This document shows, in pieces, positions 9,460 to 17,596 of a stretch of 63,077 bases of DNA (positions within the stretch are counted from its first letter, which is position 1; the number at the start of each line of letters is the position of its first letter). Under the pieces are notes generated by a model. That model made no database searches. It had not been told where the DNA came from and was given only the letters and a program-made list of their open reading frames with translations. The stretch is from JBMHDN01 sp049889355 (GTDB lineage: Bacteria; Pseudomonadota; Alphaproteobacteria; Puniceispirillales; Puniceispirillaceae): NCBI GenBank assembly GCA_049889355.1, contig JBMHDN010000025.1, forward strand, positions 1 to 63,077. The letters are read 5' to 3'. The position numbers and the translations under genes were made by a program.

Positions 9460-9837
9460 CATCTAGTATTACTTTATATTTATATAAAAATATTTGTTGT
9501 TGTTTGTAGTCATCACACAATAGATGAATTGTGATCTACCAAAAAACTATCCACATACCTATGCACATTTTTAGCTTGGATGATCGCCGCTTCTTGTAAC
9601 AGATATTTTACTCTTTATCAGTTATCAAATCCTAAGCTGCCTTTTCTATCCACAATTCATTAGATTTGGGGATAAGACATCTTCAAAAAGAATAATAAAT
9701 CGGTTTTTACCAATGTATGAAATCCATCCCAGATCAATTCGATGGTTATACCCCTATTCAGACAGCATATATCACCTTGTTTTACACAATCTTATCCTCA
9801 TGCTGACATTTAAGTTTCTGTTTGTTAAAACAGCTTT
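9460..9837. other. oriC: Predicted chromosomal origin of replication (oriC)
   Basis: This is the only stretch over 300 nt without a gene. It is AT-rich, especially 9471-9506, and lies between divergent hemE and ppsR (the Rickettsia RP001 homologue), the same context as the experimentally known Caulobacter origin. DnaA-box-like 9-mers with one mismatch to TTATCCACA are CTATCCACA at 9547-9555 and again at 9646-9654, TGGGGATAA (reverse orientation) at 9667-9675, and TTATCCTCA at 9792-9800. An imperfect inverted repeat covers 9506-9539. The genes on the two sides run away from the region, as expected for leading-strand coding. parA, parB and two parS sites are within 10 kb. Confidence 0.8.
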
Positions 9838-10674
9838 ATGAAAGAAACAGTGCTCCATCTCCATCTGATATCTGATTCCACAGGCGAGACCGTGCATCAA
9901 AATGCCCGTGCTGCGCTATCTCAATTTCCCAATACAAAAATTACCGAGCATATTTGGACATTGGTACGCACCAAATCGCATATTGAAATCATCGATAAAG
10001 AATTAGCCCGCCATCCGGGTGTGGTGCTTTATTCTGTCATGGATGCACAAATCAGGGCTGAGCTGGAAAAAGTCTGCCGGCGACATTCTGTGCCTTCCTT
10101 ATCGATATTAGATGAGGTGGTGGATTTATTTTCACGCTTTTTAGGCACAGAGGTCTCGCAACGCCCCGGGGCGCAGCATAAGCTGGATGATGCCTATTTC
10201 AAACGCATGGCAGCTGTTGAATTTGCCGTTACACATGATGATGGCATGAATATGGACAGGCTGCATGAGGCAGAAATTTTACTGGTTGGCGTCTCGCGCA
10301 CCTCTAAAACACCGACCTCTATGTATTTAGCACATCGCGGCTTTCGGGTGGCCAATTATGCTCTTGTCCCGCATCTGCCTTTTCCTGAGCATTATCTCAC
10401 CCCCAATAATCTGTTTGTCATTGGATTGGTGAGCGATCCGCGGCGTTTGGTGCAAATTCGTAAAAACCGGCTACAGCATTTAAGTGATGACACCAATATT
10501 GGCTATGCCGATATCAGCAAAATCACCGATGAGATGACGACGGCCAAACGGCTCTTTCATAAGATGGGCTGGCCAGTTTTGGATGTGACACGCCGTTCTA
10601 TCGAAGAGACAGCCGCAGCTATTATTCATCTTTATAATCAATGGCGCGACAAACAAATGGACGAGGAAAAATGA
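9838..10674 (+). CDS. ppsR: Bifunctional kinase/pyrophosphorylase PpsR/PDRP (DUF299)
   Basis: Members of this family phosphorylate and dephosphorylate a threonine of pyruvate phosphate dikinase or phosphoenolpyruvate synthase and so switch them off or on. The 278-residue protein carries the family P-loop GVSRTSKTP at 151-159, the N-terminal HLHLISDSTGETVHQNARAA, and the C-terminal KMGWPVLDVTRRSIEETAAAI. It is the RP001 homologue that marks the right side of the alphaproteobacterial origin. The start overlaps no upstream gene; the 3-prime end overlaps maf (ATGA). Confidence 0.95.
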   Translation: MKETVLHLHLISDSTGETVHQNARAALSQFPNTKITEHIWTLVRTKSHIEIIDKELARHPGVVLYSVMDAQIRAELEKVCRRHSVPSLSILDEVVDLFSRFLGTEVSQRPGAQHKLDDAYFKRMAAVEFAVTHDDGMNMDRLHEAEILLVGVSRTSKTPTSMYLAHRGFRVANYALVPHLPFPEHYLTPNNLFVIGLVSDPRRLVQIRKNRLQHLSDDTNIGYADISKITDEMTTAKRLFHKMGWPVLDVTRRSIEETAAAIIHLYNQWRDKQMDEEK

Positions 10675-11327
10675 GCCAGCAAAAAAATAAGGCTCGCCTG
10701 CCGATAGGGCAATTTTATCTCGCTTCTTCCAGTGCTACTCGGCAAAGCTTGCTGGCCTCAGCTGATATAGATTTTAATGTGATCAAAGCCCCGATTGATG
10801 AAGAGATGATCAGGCAATCAGCACAATATGAAGATATGGCTTTTGATGACATCGCGGTGTTATTGGCCCATATGAAAGCAGAAGCTGCGCTGCGCCAGCA
10901 CCCTATATCTGATGATGATATGATATTGGGATGTGATCAGCTATTGGTCTGCGAGGACCAAATCGTCAATAAACCAACCAGTATTGAAGCAGCTCAAAAG
11001 CAGCTTTCCTTCCTGCAAGGCAAGGAACATAGCTTGCTGACAGCCGCTGTTCTATTTAAAGGCGGCAAACGTATCTGGCATCATCTTAGTAAACCACGCC
11101 TTCATATGCGCAAGTTAGATGAGGCAGAGATAAAGCGCTATTTAGACCAGATTGGCGATGCTGCATTTTGGTCACCTGGCTCTTATCAGATAGAAGGGCC
11201 GGGCCTGCATCTATTCAGTGACATACAAGGTGATTATCAGGCTATTTTAGGCCTGCCAATGCTGCCTTTATTAGGCATTTTACGCGCCCATGGTTTGAGC
11301 TTCCAGCCCGAAGCCACACAAATATGA
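10671..11327 (+). CDS. Maf-like nucleoside triphosphate pyrophosphatase
   Basis: Maf proteins hydrolyse non-canonical or bulk nucleoside triphosphates (dTTP, UTP, CTP or m7GTP by subfamily) to monophosphates. The start is placed at 10671, overlapping the ppsR stop and preceded by GAGGAAAA, giving 218 residues. The N-terminal signature LASSSATRQSLL, the segment ILGCDQLLVCEDQIVNKP and the late GDAAFWSPGSYQIEGPGLHLF are visible. The usual SPRR of the first loop reads SATR here, so the protein is somewhat divergent and I do not assign a subfamily. Confidence 0.88.
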   Translation: MSQQKNKARLPIGQFYLASSSATRQSLLASADIDFNVIKAPIDEEMIRQSAQYEDMAFDDIAVLLAHMKAEAALRQHPISDDDMILGCDQLLVCEDQIVNKPTSIEAAQKQLSFLQGKEHSLLTAAVLFKGGKRIWHHLSKPRLHMRKLDEAEIKRYLDQIGDAAFWSPGSYQIEGPGLHLFSDIQGDYQAILGLPMLPLLGILRAHGLSFQPEATQI

Positions 11328-11334
11328 GGGTGCT

Positions 11335-11931
11335 ATGCATATCATCGGTCTGACAGGTTCTATCGCAAGCGGTAAATCCACTGCCTCTGAAATGCTGATG
11401 CAAATGGGTTATTGGCTGCATGATGCAGACAAAACAGTTCATCAGCTGATGGGACCAGATGGCGCAGCGCTGGCGGATATCAGCACAGAATTTCAGCTGG
11501 ATATTGACCCAGCTATCGGGGTGAACCGTGCTGAATTGGGTCGGATCGTTTTTCAGGCTCCTGAAAAAAGAGCAGCATTAGAAGCCATTTTACATCCGAT
11601 GGTTTCAGCAAATCGTCACCGTTTTTTGCAAAAGGCGCGGATGTTTGGTGCGCGCACAGTCATTTTGGATGTCCCGCTTTTATTTGAAACCGGCACAGAT
11701 AGTCTATGTGATTATATCATTACTCTTTGGGCGCCTGATTTTTTGCAAATCAGACGCGCTCTATCAAGGCCAGCCATGACTTCTGATAAATTAACCGCTA
11801 TTTTAGCGGCGCAATGGTCACAAACAGAAAAATCTAGATTATCTGACCTTGCGCTGCCTTCTGGTTTGGGCAAGGCTGAAACCCGCAAAAGGTTGCAGCG
11901 CTTTTTAAAGCGTAATGCGTTAGGGCGCTGA
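11335..11931 (+). CDS. coaE: Dephospho-CoA kinase
   Basis: CoaE carries out the last step of coenzyme A synthesis, phosphorylating the 3-prime hydroxyl of dephospho-CoA. The 198-residue protein has the P-loop GLTGSIASGKST at residues 5-16, the conserved DADKTVHQL, and the lid region VILDVPLLFETG. It starts 7 nt after maf and is followed by dnaQ after 11 nt, so maf-coaE-dnaQ probably form one transcript from ppsR. Confidence 0.96.
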   Translation: MHIIGLTGSIASGKSTASEMLMQMGYWLHDADKTVHQLMGPDGAALADISTEFQLDIDPAIGVNRAELGRIVFQAPEKRAALEAILHPMVSANRHRFLQKARMFGARTVILDVPLLFETGTDSLCDYIITLWAPDFLQIRRALSRPAMTSDKLTAILAAQWSQTEKSRLSDLALPSGLGKAETRKRLQRFLKRNALGR

Positions 11932-11942
11932 GGAGAGATCGC

Positions 11943-12701
11943 ATGCGTGAAATTGTGCTGGATACCGAAACCACAGGCCTGTCTGTTGAGCAGGGTCATC
12001 GGATCATTGAGATTGGCGCCTTAGAGCTGGTGAATATGGTACCGACAGGCCAAAACCTGCATCTCTATATCAACCCTGAACGGCTGATTGATGAAGATGC
12101 GATCAAGATCCATGGGATCACAGATGCATTTGTTGCGGACAAACCGCTCTTTGCAGATATTGCACAGCAATTTTTAGATTTTGTGCAGGGCGATCCGATC
12201 ATTATCCATAATGCGCCTTTTGATACAGGCTTTTTAAATGCCGAGCTGTCTAGGGTTGGCCTGCCACGGCTTGAAAAAGAGCGCATCATTGACACGCTGG
12301 TCATGGCACGGCGCAAATATCCAGGGGCTCAAGCCAGCCTCGATGCGTTGTGTCGGCGTTTTGATATTGATAATACCCACCGCGATTTGCATGGGGCGCT
12401 GATTGATGCAGATTTGCTGGCGGCGGTCTATGTTGAAATGAAAGGCGGCCTTCAGCCAAGCCTGCTTTCAGATGGCCAGCCACAAGAAACCCAGATATCT
12501 GCTGGCTCTGCTGACAGCCAGATAACAACACAAGCAGGTTTAGATAACAGCTCAGATCTGTCAGCTCTCTCAGGTTTTCACTTGGATGAGCAGAAAATTA
12601 GGGCTGTGCGGCCGCCAGTAATAGATGACACAGAAAAGGCCGCACATGAGGCATTTCTCGCACAAATGAAAGACCCGATTTGGCTGCGCAGCTCGGACTA
12701 G
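11943..12701 (+). CDS. dnaQ: DNA polymerase III epsilon subunit (3-prime to 5-prime exonuclease)
   Basis: DnaQ proofreads for the replicative polymerase. The 252-residue protein begins with the DEDDh exonuclease motif I LDTETTG (Asp7, Glu9), has motif II IIHNAPFDTGFLN and motif III with HRDLHGALIDADLLAAVY. The variable linker at about 180-215 leads to a C-terminal segment AHEAFLAQM that probably binds the alpha subunit. It is the last gene of the ppsR-maf-coaE-dnaQ run and ends just before a strong hairpin terminator. Confidence 0.95.
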   Translation: MREIVLDTETTGLSVEQGHRIIEIGALELVNMVPTGQNLHLYINPERLIDEDAIKIHGITDAFVADKPLFADIAQQFLDFVQGDPIIIHNAPFDTGFLNAELSRVGLPRLEKERIIDTLVMARRKYPGAQASLDALCRRFDIDNTHRDLHGALIDADLLAAVYVEMKGGLQPSLLSDGQPQETQISAGSADSQITTQAGLDNSSDLSALSGFHLDEQKIRAVRPPVIDDTEKAAHEAFLAQMKDPIWLRSSD

Positions 12702-12730
12702 CCCCAAGCCGTATTTTATAAAAAAAAGAA

Positions 12731-12760
12731 AAAAGCATCCGGATATCTCCAGATGCTTTT
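12731..12760. terminator. Bidirectional intrinsic terminator between dnaQ and secB
   Basis: A perfect 9-bp stem AAAAGCATC / GATGCTTTT (12731-12739 with 12752-12760) lies between the convergent ends of dnaQ and secB. It has A-rich sequence on the left and T-rich sequence at the right of the stem, so it can terminate transcription in both directions. Confidence 0.85.
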
Positions 12761-12792
12761 CATAGAGATGGCTTTTATGGCGTCTTTATCGC

Positions 12793-13416
12793 TTATTGCT
12801 TCACATTTTGTTCTGCTTCAGCCTGTGCCTGCTCCTGGGCCTTTTGCTGTTGGGCTTGTAAATTCGCCCGATAGACAGCCACGAAATCAATCGGCTGAAT
12901 ATTGAGCGGCAAATAGCCACCTTCGCGGGTGATATTGGCAATTTGCGCACGGGCAAATGGGAAGAGCAAACGCGGGCCTTCGATCATGACCATCGGGTTA
13001 ATTTCATCTGGGCGTGCGCCTTGTACCGAAACAACCCCGGCGTAAGAAAGCTCTACAATGAAAAGCTGCTGATCGTCTGATTTGGCATTGGCTGTCAGAA
13101 TAAGCGAGACTTCATATTGCTCTGCATTCAGCTGTTCTGCGGTAACATTCACGCCAACCTCTACATTGGGTGGGCTTGATTGTTTGGCAAGTGTTTGTGC
13201 TGCATTCGGATTTTCAAAAGACATGTCTTTGACATATTGTGCATGCATCACCAATTGGCGCGGTACGGGTTGCTCGCCAGCCTGTGGTTGGGCGGCGGTT
13301 TCTGGTGTAGATGTGGCGGCGTTTTCTTTGGAATTATCTTCAGTCATGTCACTCTTTTTCGCTTCACTGGTGGCTTTGGTATTCTTGCCGGTGCTTGATG
13401 TTGGTTTCTTGGCCAT
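12793..13416 (-). CDS. secB: Protein-export chaperone SecB
   Basis: SecB holds preproteins unfolded and delivers them to SecA. The start at 13416 (MAKKPTSSTG) follows GAGGAG by 8 nt and gives 207 residues. The conserved core begins near residue 50 (RQLVMHAQYVKDMSFENPNA) and contains IEGPRLLFPFARAQIANITREGGYLPLNIQPIDF. The first ~50 residues are a lysine-, threonine- and glutamine-rich extension with no domain, making the protein longer than the usual ~155-165 residues. The C-terminal tail is rich in Gln, Ala and Glu. Confidence 0.95.
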   Translation of the reverse strand: MAKKPTSSTGKNTKATSEAKKSDMTEDNSKENAATSTPETAAQPQAGEQPVPRQLVMHAQYVKDMSFENPNAAQTLAKQSSPPNVEVGVNVTAEQLNAEQYEVSLILTANAKSDDQQLFIVELSYAGVVSVQGARPDEINPMVMIEGPRLLFPFARAQIANITREGGYLPLNIQPIDFVAVYRANLQAQQQKAQEQAQAEAEQNVKQ

Positions 13417-13671
13417 GCCAAAACTCCTCACTTAGATAAGGTCGGTTGATGTCAATCACGCCTCAGCCTCATCTGTTCGATCTGCTGCCCTTTATTTTAG
13501 TGAGCTGAACAGATCTGATGCCGAATGCGCCCTTGCTATCATATTCCTCTGCCCATAACCATATGTGTGATAGCTATAATGGCCACTCTAATTCAATTAA
13601 TCTTTTCGGTCAGGTGTTTTTCAGCTTGTAGCCCATGACCTTGTTGGGCAGCAGGAATAAAAAATGGTCAG

Positions 13672-14226
13672 CTATTTTTTCTCTTCATAATCACCTTCGA
13701 TGACATCATCTGATGAGAGGGGTGTGCGTGTTTGTGTTTTGGTCTGTTCAAAATCATCTGTTTGCGATGCGTGTGATGAAAAGAAAGCTGAGGTGAAAGC
13801 GGCCTCGCCACCTCTGCCAGCATGTGCTTTGGTGCGGCGCATGTGTGATATGAGCCGCAAAAAGACAAAGCCGCCAATAAGCCGGCGCATTACCGGCAGA
13901 AAACAGATTAAACCCAAAACATCTGTGACATAGCCAGGCAGCAGCATCAGAAAAGCACCAAGCAGCAAGCCTGCCGCATCGAACAATGAGCCGGCAGGTG
14001 TTTGGCCTGTCTGGATTTGCTGCTGTGCCTCTTTGAACACGCGGCTGCCTTGTTTGCGTAGCAAACGCACCCCAATCGCTGCGGTGATAAAAATACCCAG
14101 AAAGCTCAGCAAAGCGCCAATTTCGCTGCCAATCCAGATGAAGGCTTCAAATTCAACCCAGCCATAAAGGATAAACAAACCAAGCGCGAAAAAGATATTT
14201 TTTCCGAACGGAGATGAGGTTGGCAT
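13672..14226 (-). CDS. fxsA: FxsA family membrane protein
   Basis: FxsA is a small cytoplasmic-membrane protein; its E. coli member relieves phage T7 exclusion by F plasmid when overproduced, but its normal role is unknown. The 184-residue protein, started at 14226 behind AAAGGA, has hydrophobic segments around residues 8-25, 30-48 and 83-108, the conserved EAFIWIGSEIGALLSFLGIF, and GxxLLLPGYVTDVLGLICFLP near 90-110. The C-terminal third is hydrophilic and variable. It is divergent from the Tim44-like gene; their shared promoter gap holds a 12-bp inverted repeat. Confidence 0.9.
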   Translation of the reverse strand: MPTSSPFGKNIFFALGLFILYGWVEFEAFIWIGSEIGALLSFLGIFITAAIGVRLLRKQGSRVFKEAQQQIQTGQTPAGSLFDAAGLLLGAFLMLLPGYVTDVLGLICFLPVMRRLIGGFVFLRLISHMRRTKAHAGRGGEAAFTSAFFSSHASQTDDFEQTKTQTRTPLSSDDVIEGDYEEKK

Positions 14227-14260
14227 TTCGTATCCTTTCTGATGCATGTCAAAACCGGCT

Positions 14261-14309
14261 GTTATTTTTTAAAAAAGAAGAGGTCTTTCGTCTGAGCTTA
14301 AAAAATAAC
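14261..14309. repeat. 12-bp perfect inverted repeat in the fxsA/Tim44 divergent gap
   Basis: GTTATTTTTTAA (14261-14272) and its exact reverse complement (14298-14309) are separated by 25 nt. The pair sits between two divergent genes and is therefore either a regulator binding site or a leader hairpin for fxsA. No regulator can be named. Confidence 0.7.
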
Positions 14310-14421
14310 TTATCTGGCCTTCCTTGCACATTGTTGATATCTGACCTAATTTAGCTGTCAGGGGCAGCCATATCATCTTATATGGCGAAACCAACTTATT
14401 TTCTCATATATGGGAACTGCC

Positions 14422-15087
14422 ATGCCATTTGTCGATATTCTGATTTTCGCTGCTATTGCCTTATTTCTGGTTTTTCGTCTGCGCTCTATTCTGGGCAGCA
14501 GAGATGGGTTTGAACAACCAAACCAACCGCGCCAGCATGAAAACGAACCTCAACAGGAACAAACAGGCCAGGATGAAAATGTCATTGAAATGCCTTTTGC
14601 AAAACAGGCCCCTGCCATGCGGGCCAGTGGCAGCGGTATTTCAGCTTTGAAACGCCTGGATCCGAGCTTTGATGAAGATCAATTTTTACAAGGGGCAGCC
14701 TCGGCCTTTCCGATGATTTTGAATGCTTATGCAGATGGTGATTTGGCTCAGTTGCGCCGGCTGTTGGGTTATGAATTGCTGGATGAATTTGGAGAAGCTA
14801 TCCGCCAGCGTCAGGCAGAAGGCGACAGCCTCACTTTAAAGCTGGATGATTTAAAGGATGTTCAGCTCTTGGATGCTGAAATCGCGGATGGTATCGCCTC
14901 TGTCACCGTGTCTTTCACATCGGTTCAGACACGCGAATTGGTGGATAAAACAGGCCAGCCGATTGAAGATGAGAGCATTTCAGGTGAAGAAATGATTGAT
15001 ATCTGGGTGTTTGAGCGCGATATCGAAGATAAAAATCCAAATTGGAAATTGGTTGAAACACGCAGTGAAGAAGAAGGCGCTGACTAG
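14422..15087 (+). CDS. Tim44-like domain protein (TimA)
   Basis: This is an alphaproteobacterial Tim44/TimA-like protein, related to the mitochondrial import motor subunit Tim44 and associated with the inner membrane. The 221-residue protein starts with a single N-terminal membrane segment (about residues 4-21), a Gln/Glu-rich linker, and the Tim44-like domain from about residue 70 to the end (LDPSFDEDQFLQGAASAFPMILNAYADGDL ... IDIWVFERDIEDKNPNWKLVET). ATG 14422 follows GGGA; 14410 is an alternative. Its proximity to secB and fxsA is typical of the class, but the mltA gene often found next to it is absent here. Confidence 0.9.
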   Translation: MPFVDILIFAAIALFLVFRLRSILGSRDGFEQPNQPRQHENEPQQEQTGQDENVIEMPFAKQAPAMRASGSGISALKRLDPSFDEDQFLQGAASAFPMILNAYADGDLAQLRRLLGYELLDEFGEAIRQRQAEGDSLTLKLDDLKDVQLLDAEIADGIASVTVSFTSVQTRELVDKTGQPIEDESISGEEMIDIWVFERDIEDKNPNWKLVETRSEEEGAD

Positions 15088-15117
15088 GTCCAGCGCGCTG
15101 ACAGTTAAATAGGGCAA

Positions 15118-15687
15118 ATGATGAGCCGGGATAAGGCAAATGATGAGGCTATGGATGATGCGCTTTGGCAGCAATTAAGCCAAAGCGTTGAGGTCAAGCA
15201 TAATCGCCGGCTTTTTCATCCTCTTGCCGGCGCGCCTAAATCGCTCAAATCTGTCAAAACACCCAAAAAGACAGCACGTGCTGAAAAAGAACAAAACCTT
15301 GTGCCAGCATCCTCAAAGCCGATAATGGCACAGCCCACCGATTTACGGTTGGGTGAAAAGGCCGGGCTCGATATGGCCAGCCGGCGGCGGCTGACCGCTG
15401 GTAAATATGATATTGACGCACGGATTGATTTACATGGCTTGCGTCAGGATGAAGCTCATCGCAAGCTGATCTCTTTTGTCCAGAATGCGGCACTTCGTGA
15501 TTGCCGCACCTTGTTGATTATCACTGGTAAAGGCAGGCAAGGTCAGGGCGTGTTGCGTGAGCGGGTGCCTTTCTGGCTCAAACAGCATCCTCTCTCAGAG
15601 CTGGTTCTGGCGATCAATGAAGCCACGGTGCGTGATGGTGGATCAGGGGCGCTTTATGTGCGTTTGCGCAGAAAACGTGGCACATGA
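15118..15687 (+). CDS. Smr domain protein (DNA-binding/nicking endonuclease-like)
   Basis: This 189-residue protein has a variable N-terminal half and a C-terminal Smr (small MutS-related) domain. The DLHG motif lies at about residues 104-107 (IDLHGLRQDEAHRKL), followed by LLIITGKGRQGQGVLRERVPFWL, the family TGKG signature. Smr domains bind or nick DNA or RNA; the substrate here is unknown. It lies 30 nt after the Tim44-like gene, and its stop overlaps the start of the XRE gene. Confidence 0.9.
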   Translation: MMSRDKANDEAMDDALWQQLSQSVEVKHNRRLFHPLAGAPKSLKSVKTPKKTARAEKEQNLVPASSKPIMAQPTDLRLGEKAGLDMASRRRLTAGKYDIDARIDLHGLRQDEAHRKLISFVQNAALRDCRTLLIITGKGRQGQGVLRERVPFWLKQHPLSELVLAINEATVRDGGSGALYVRLRRKRGT

Positions 15688-16055
15688 CCCCCTTTGGTCT
15701 GAAAATGCGGGCACTCAGGGCCAAAAGGCGCAAAACCCTGCAAGAACAAGCAGCGATGCTGAACGTATCATCTGCTTATTTATCTGCGCTTGAATCCGGT
15801 AAAAAAGGCCAGCCCAATTTGCTGATGATAGATCAGATATGTGTTTGGCTTGGCTTGATTTGGGATGATGCAGAAGAGCTGAAGAAGCTGGCGATGCTCT
15901 CGCACCCGAAACCCACAATACAAACTCAAAAACTAGGAGCTGAAGCCACAAAACTGGCCAATCAGCTGGCGCAGAATATAGACAGATTGAATGAAGATGA
16001 CTGTTTGCGCTTATCTGAAACACTTGAGTTGATGCTAGAAAAGTCAGCGCGATAA
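15684..16055 (+). CDS. XRE-family helix-turn-helix transcriptional regulator
   Basis: This 123-residue protein has an N-terminal Cro/C1-type helix-turn-helix (LRAKRRKTLQEQAAMLNVSSAYLSALESGKKGQP, about residues 10-43) and a helical C-terminus. It overlaps the smr stop by 4 nt (ATGA). The tim44-smr-xre order is common in alphaproteobacteria; the target of this regulator is not known. Confidence 0.88.
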   Translation: MTPFGLKMRALRAKRRKTLQEQAAMLNVSSAYLSALESGKKGQPNLLMIDQICVWLGLIWDDAEELKKLAMLSHPKPTIQTQKLGAEATKLANQLAQNIDRLNEDDCLRLSETLELMLEKSAR

Positions 16056-16211
16056 ATAAGGCTGAAAACGCGTTTATCTGAGTTGATACATTGGTTTTAT
16101 AGAGAAAAGCTTGCTCTGAGGGGCGTTTTTTCGATACAAGAGGCCCATATGTGATGGTGTGCAGTATAGGCTGTACGTCATTTCAGATGCATCAGATGAG
16201 AGGCAGAGATA

Positions 16212-16814
16212 ATGAGCCGAATTGCAGAAATCAGCCGCAAGACAAATGAAACTGAAATCTCAGTTCAGCTAAGCGTTGATGGTACCGGCAAGCGCGATAT
16301 TCAGACAGGCATTGGTTTTCTGGATCATATGCTGGAACAATTGGCGCGCCACAGCCTGATGGATATCACCATAAAAGCCAAAGGTGATTTACATATTGAT
16401 GCACACCATACCACAGAAGATTGCGGTTGGGCCATTGGTCAGGCCTTGAAAGAGGCACTTGGTGACCGAAAAGGTATTCAGCGTTATGCCTCTTGTCTGT
16501 TGCCGATGGATGAATGTTTGTCTCAGGCAGCGGTCGATATTTCAGGCCGTCCTTTCCTGGTCTGGCGTGTCAGCCTGCCAGCTGAGCGACTGGGTGAGAT
16601 GGAAACCGAATTATTCAGAGAATGGTTTCAAGCCTTTGCCATGGGGGCAGGCATTACCTTGCATGTCGAAAATCATTATGGGGTGAATACCCACCATATT
16701 GTTGAGAGCTGTTTTAAGGCACTGGCGCGCTCTTTGCGTCAGGCGATGGAAATTGACCCCCGCGCAGCTAATGAAATTCCGTCTACAAAAGGCACTTTGG
16801 GTGGCAGTTTATAA
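16212..16814 (+). CDS. hisB: Imidazoleglycerol-phosphate dehydratase
   Basis: HisB catalyses the sixth step of histidine synthesis. The 200-residue monofunctional protein has the signatures GIGFLDHMLEQLARHSLMD and HIDAHHTTEDCGWAIGQAL, and the later HHIVESCFKALARSLRQA; the His and Glu residues of these motifs bind the two manganese ions. GAGAGGCAGAGATA precedes the ATG. It opens the hisB-hisH-GNAT-hisA-hisF-hisE cluster. No leader peptide rich in His codons is seen in the 156-nt upstream gap. Confidence 0.97.
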   Translation: MSRIAEISRKTNETEISVQLSVDGTGKRDIQTGIGFLDHMLEQLARHSLMDITIKAKGDLHIDAHHTTEDCGWAIGQALKEALGDRKGIQRYASCLLPMDECLSQAAVDISGRPFLVWRVSLPAERLGEMETELFREWFQAFAMGAGITLHVENHYGVNTHHIVESCFKALARSLRQAMEIDPRAANEIPSTKGTLGGSL

Positions 16815-16884
16815 GCATTATGCTAGGCTTGCTCTGGCCAAAAATAGCTTGTTACCTCACTAAAGCATATTAGGGTCGGTTAAG

Positions 16885-17574
16885 ATGCAGCTCGCTGTTA
16901 TTGATTATGGATCAGGCAATCTGAAATCCGTGGTGCAGTCCGTCAGCCATGTGGTTGCTGAATATCAGCACCCCTATCGTGTCTTTGTCACAGATGATGC
17001 AGATAAAATCCGCCATGCTGACAAGGTGATCTTGCCAGGCGTAGGTCATTTCGCAGATTGCCGCGCAGGTCTGGCACGCTTGGATGGGATGGTTGAGGCG
17101 CTGGCTGAGATTGTCATAGAAAAAGCACGTCCCTTCCTTGGCATTTGTGTGGGCATGCAGCTGATGGCCACACATGGTTTTGAAGGCGCCCAAGATGGCA
17201 CCCCGCCCACAGCTGGCCTTGGCTGGATTGACGGAGAGGTCAAAGCCATTCGGCATTGGGCTGAAACAGATAGTCAGGGCGGTTCATCTGAAACCAGTTT
17301 AAAAATTCCGCATATGGGATGGAATAAGATTACCCTTCAACAACAAGACCATCCGATCTTATCTGATCTCGATGCTTCAGATCAGCTCTATTTTGTGCAT
17401 TCCTATGCGATGCGCACCGCCAAGCCAGAAGCTTGTCTTGCGACCTGCAGCTATGGGGCTGAATTTGCTGCCATTATCGGGCGCGATAATATGGTAGGCA
17501 CTCAATTTCACCCTGAAAAGAGCCAGAAAGCAGGTCAGAAATTGTTACATGGTTTTTTAAACTGGTCAGTGTGA
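16885..17574 (+). CDS. hisH: Imidazole glycerol phosphate synthase, glutaminase subunit HisH
   Basis: HisH releases ammonia from glutamine for HisF. The 229-residue class I glutamine amidotransferase has the nucleophile Cys88 in LGICVGMQLM, the oxyanion-strand motif LPGVGHF, and the catalytic His/Glu in QFHPEKS near the C-terminus. A loop containing GWIDGEVKAIRHWAETDSQGGSSETSLKIPHMGWN is slightly longer than usual. Confidence 0.97.
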   Translation: MQLAVIDYGSGNLKSVVQSVSHVVAEYQHPYRVFVTDDADKIRHADKVILPGVGHFADCRAGLARLDGMVEALAEIVIEKARPFLGICVGMQLMATHGFEGAQDGTPPTAGLGWIDGEVKAIRHWAETDSQGGSSETSLKIPHMGWNKITLQQQDHPILSDLDASDQLYFVHSYAMRTAKPEACLATCSYGAEFAAIIGRDNMVGTQFHPEKSQKAGQKLLHGFLNWSV

Positions 17575-17596
17575 TGGGAGACAGGATTATCTGAGC

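Noticed and set aside
13535..13580. GCTATCA...TGATAGC inverted repeat and TATAAT in the secB/fxsA gap
   Set aside because: Arms are only 7 bp and the TATAAT points away from secB, with no co-directional gene or -35 element at the right distance.
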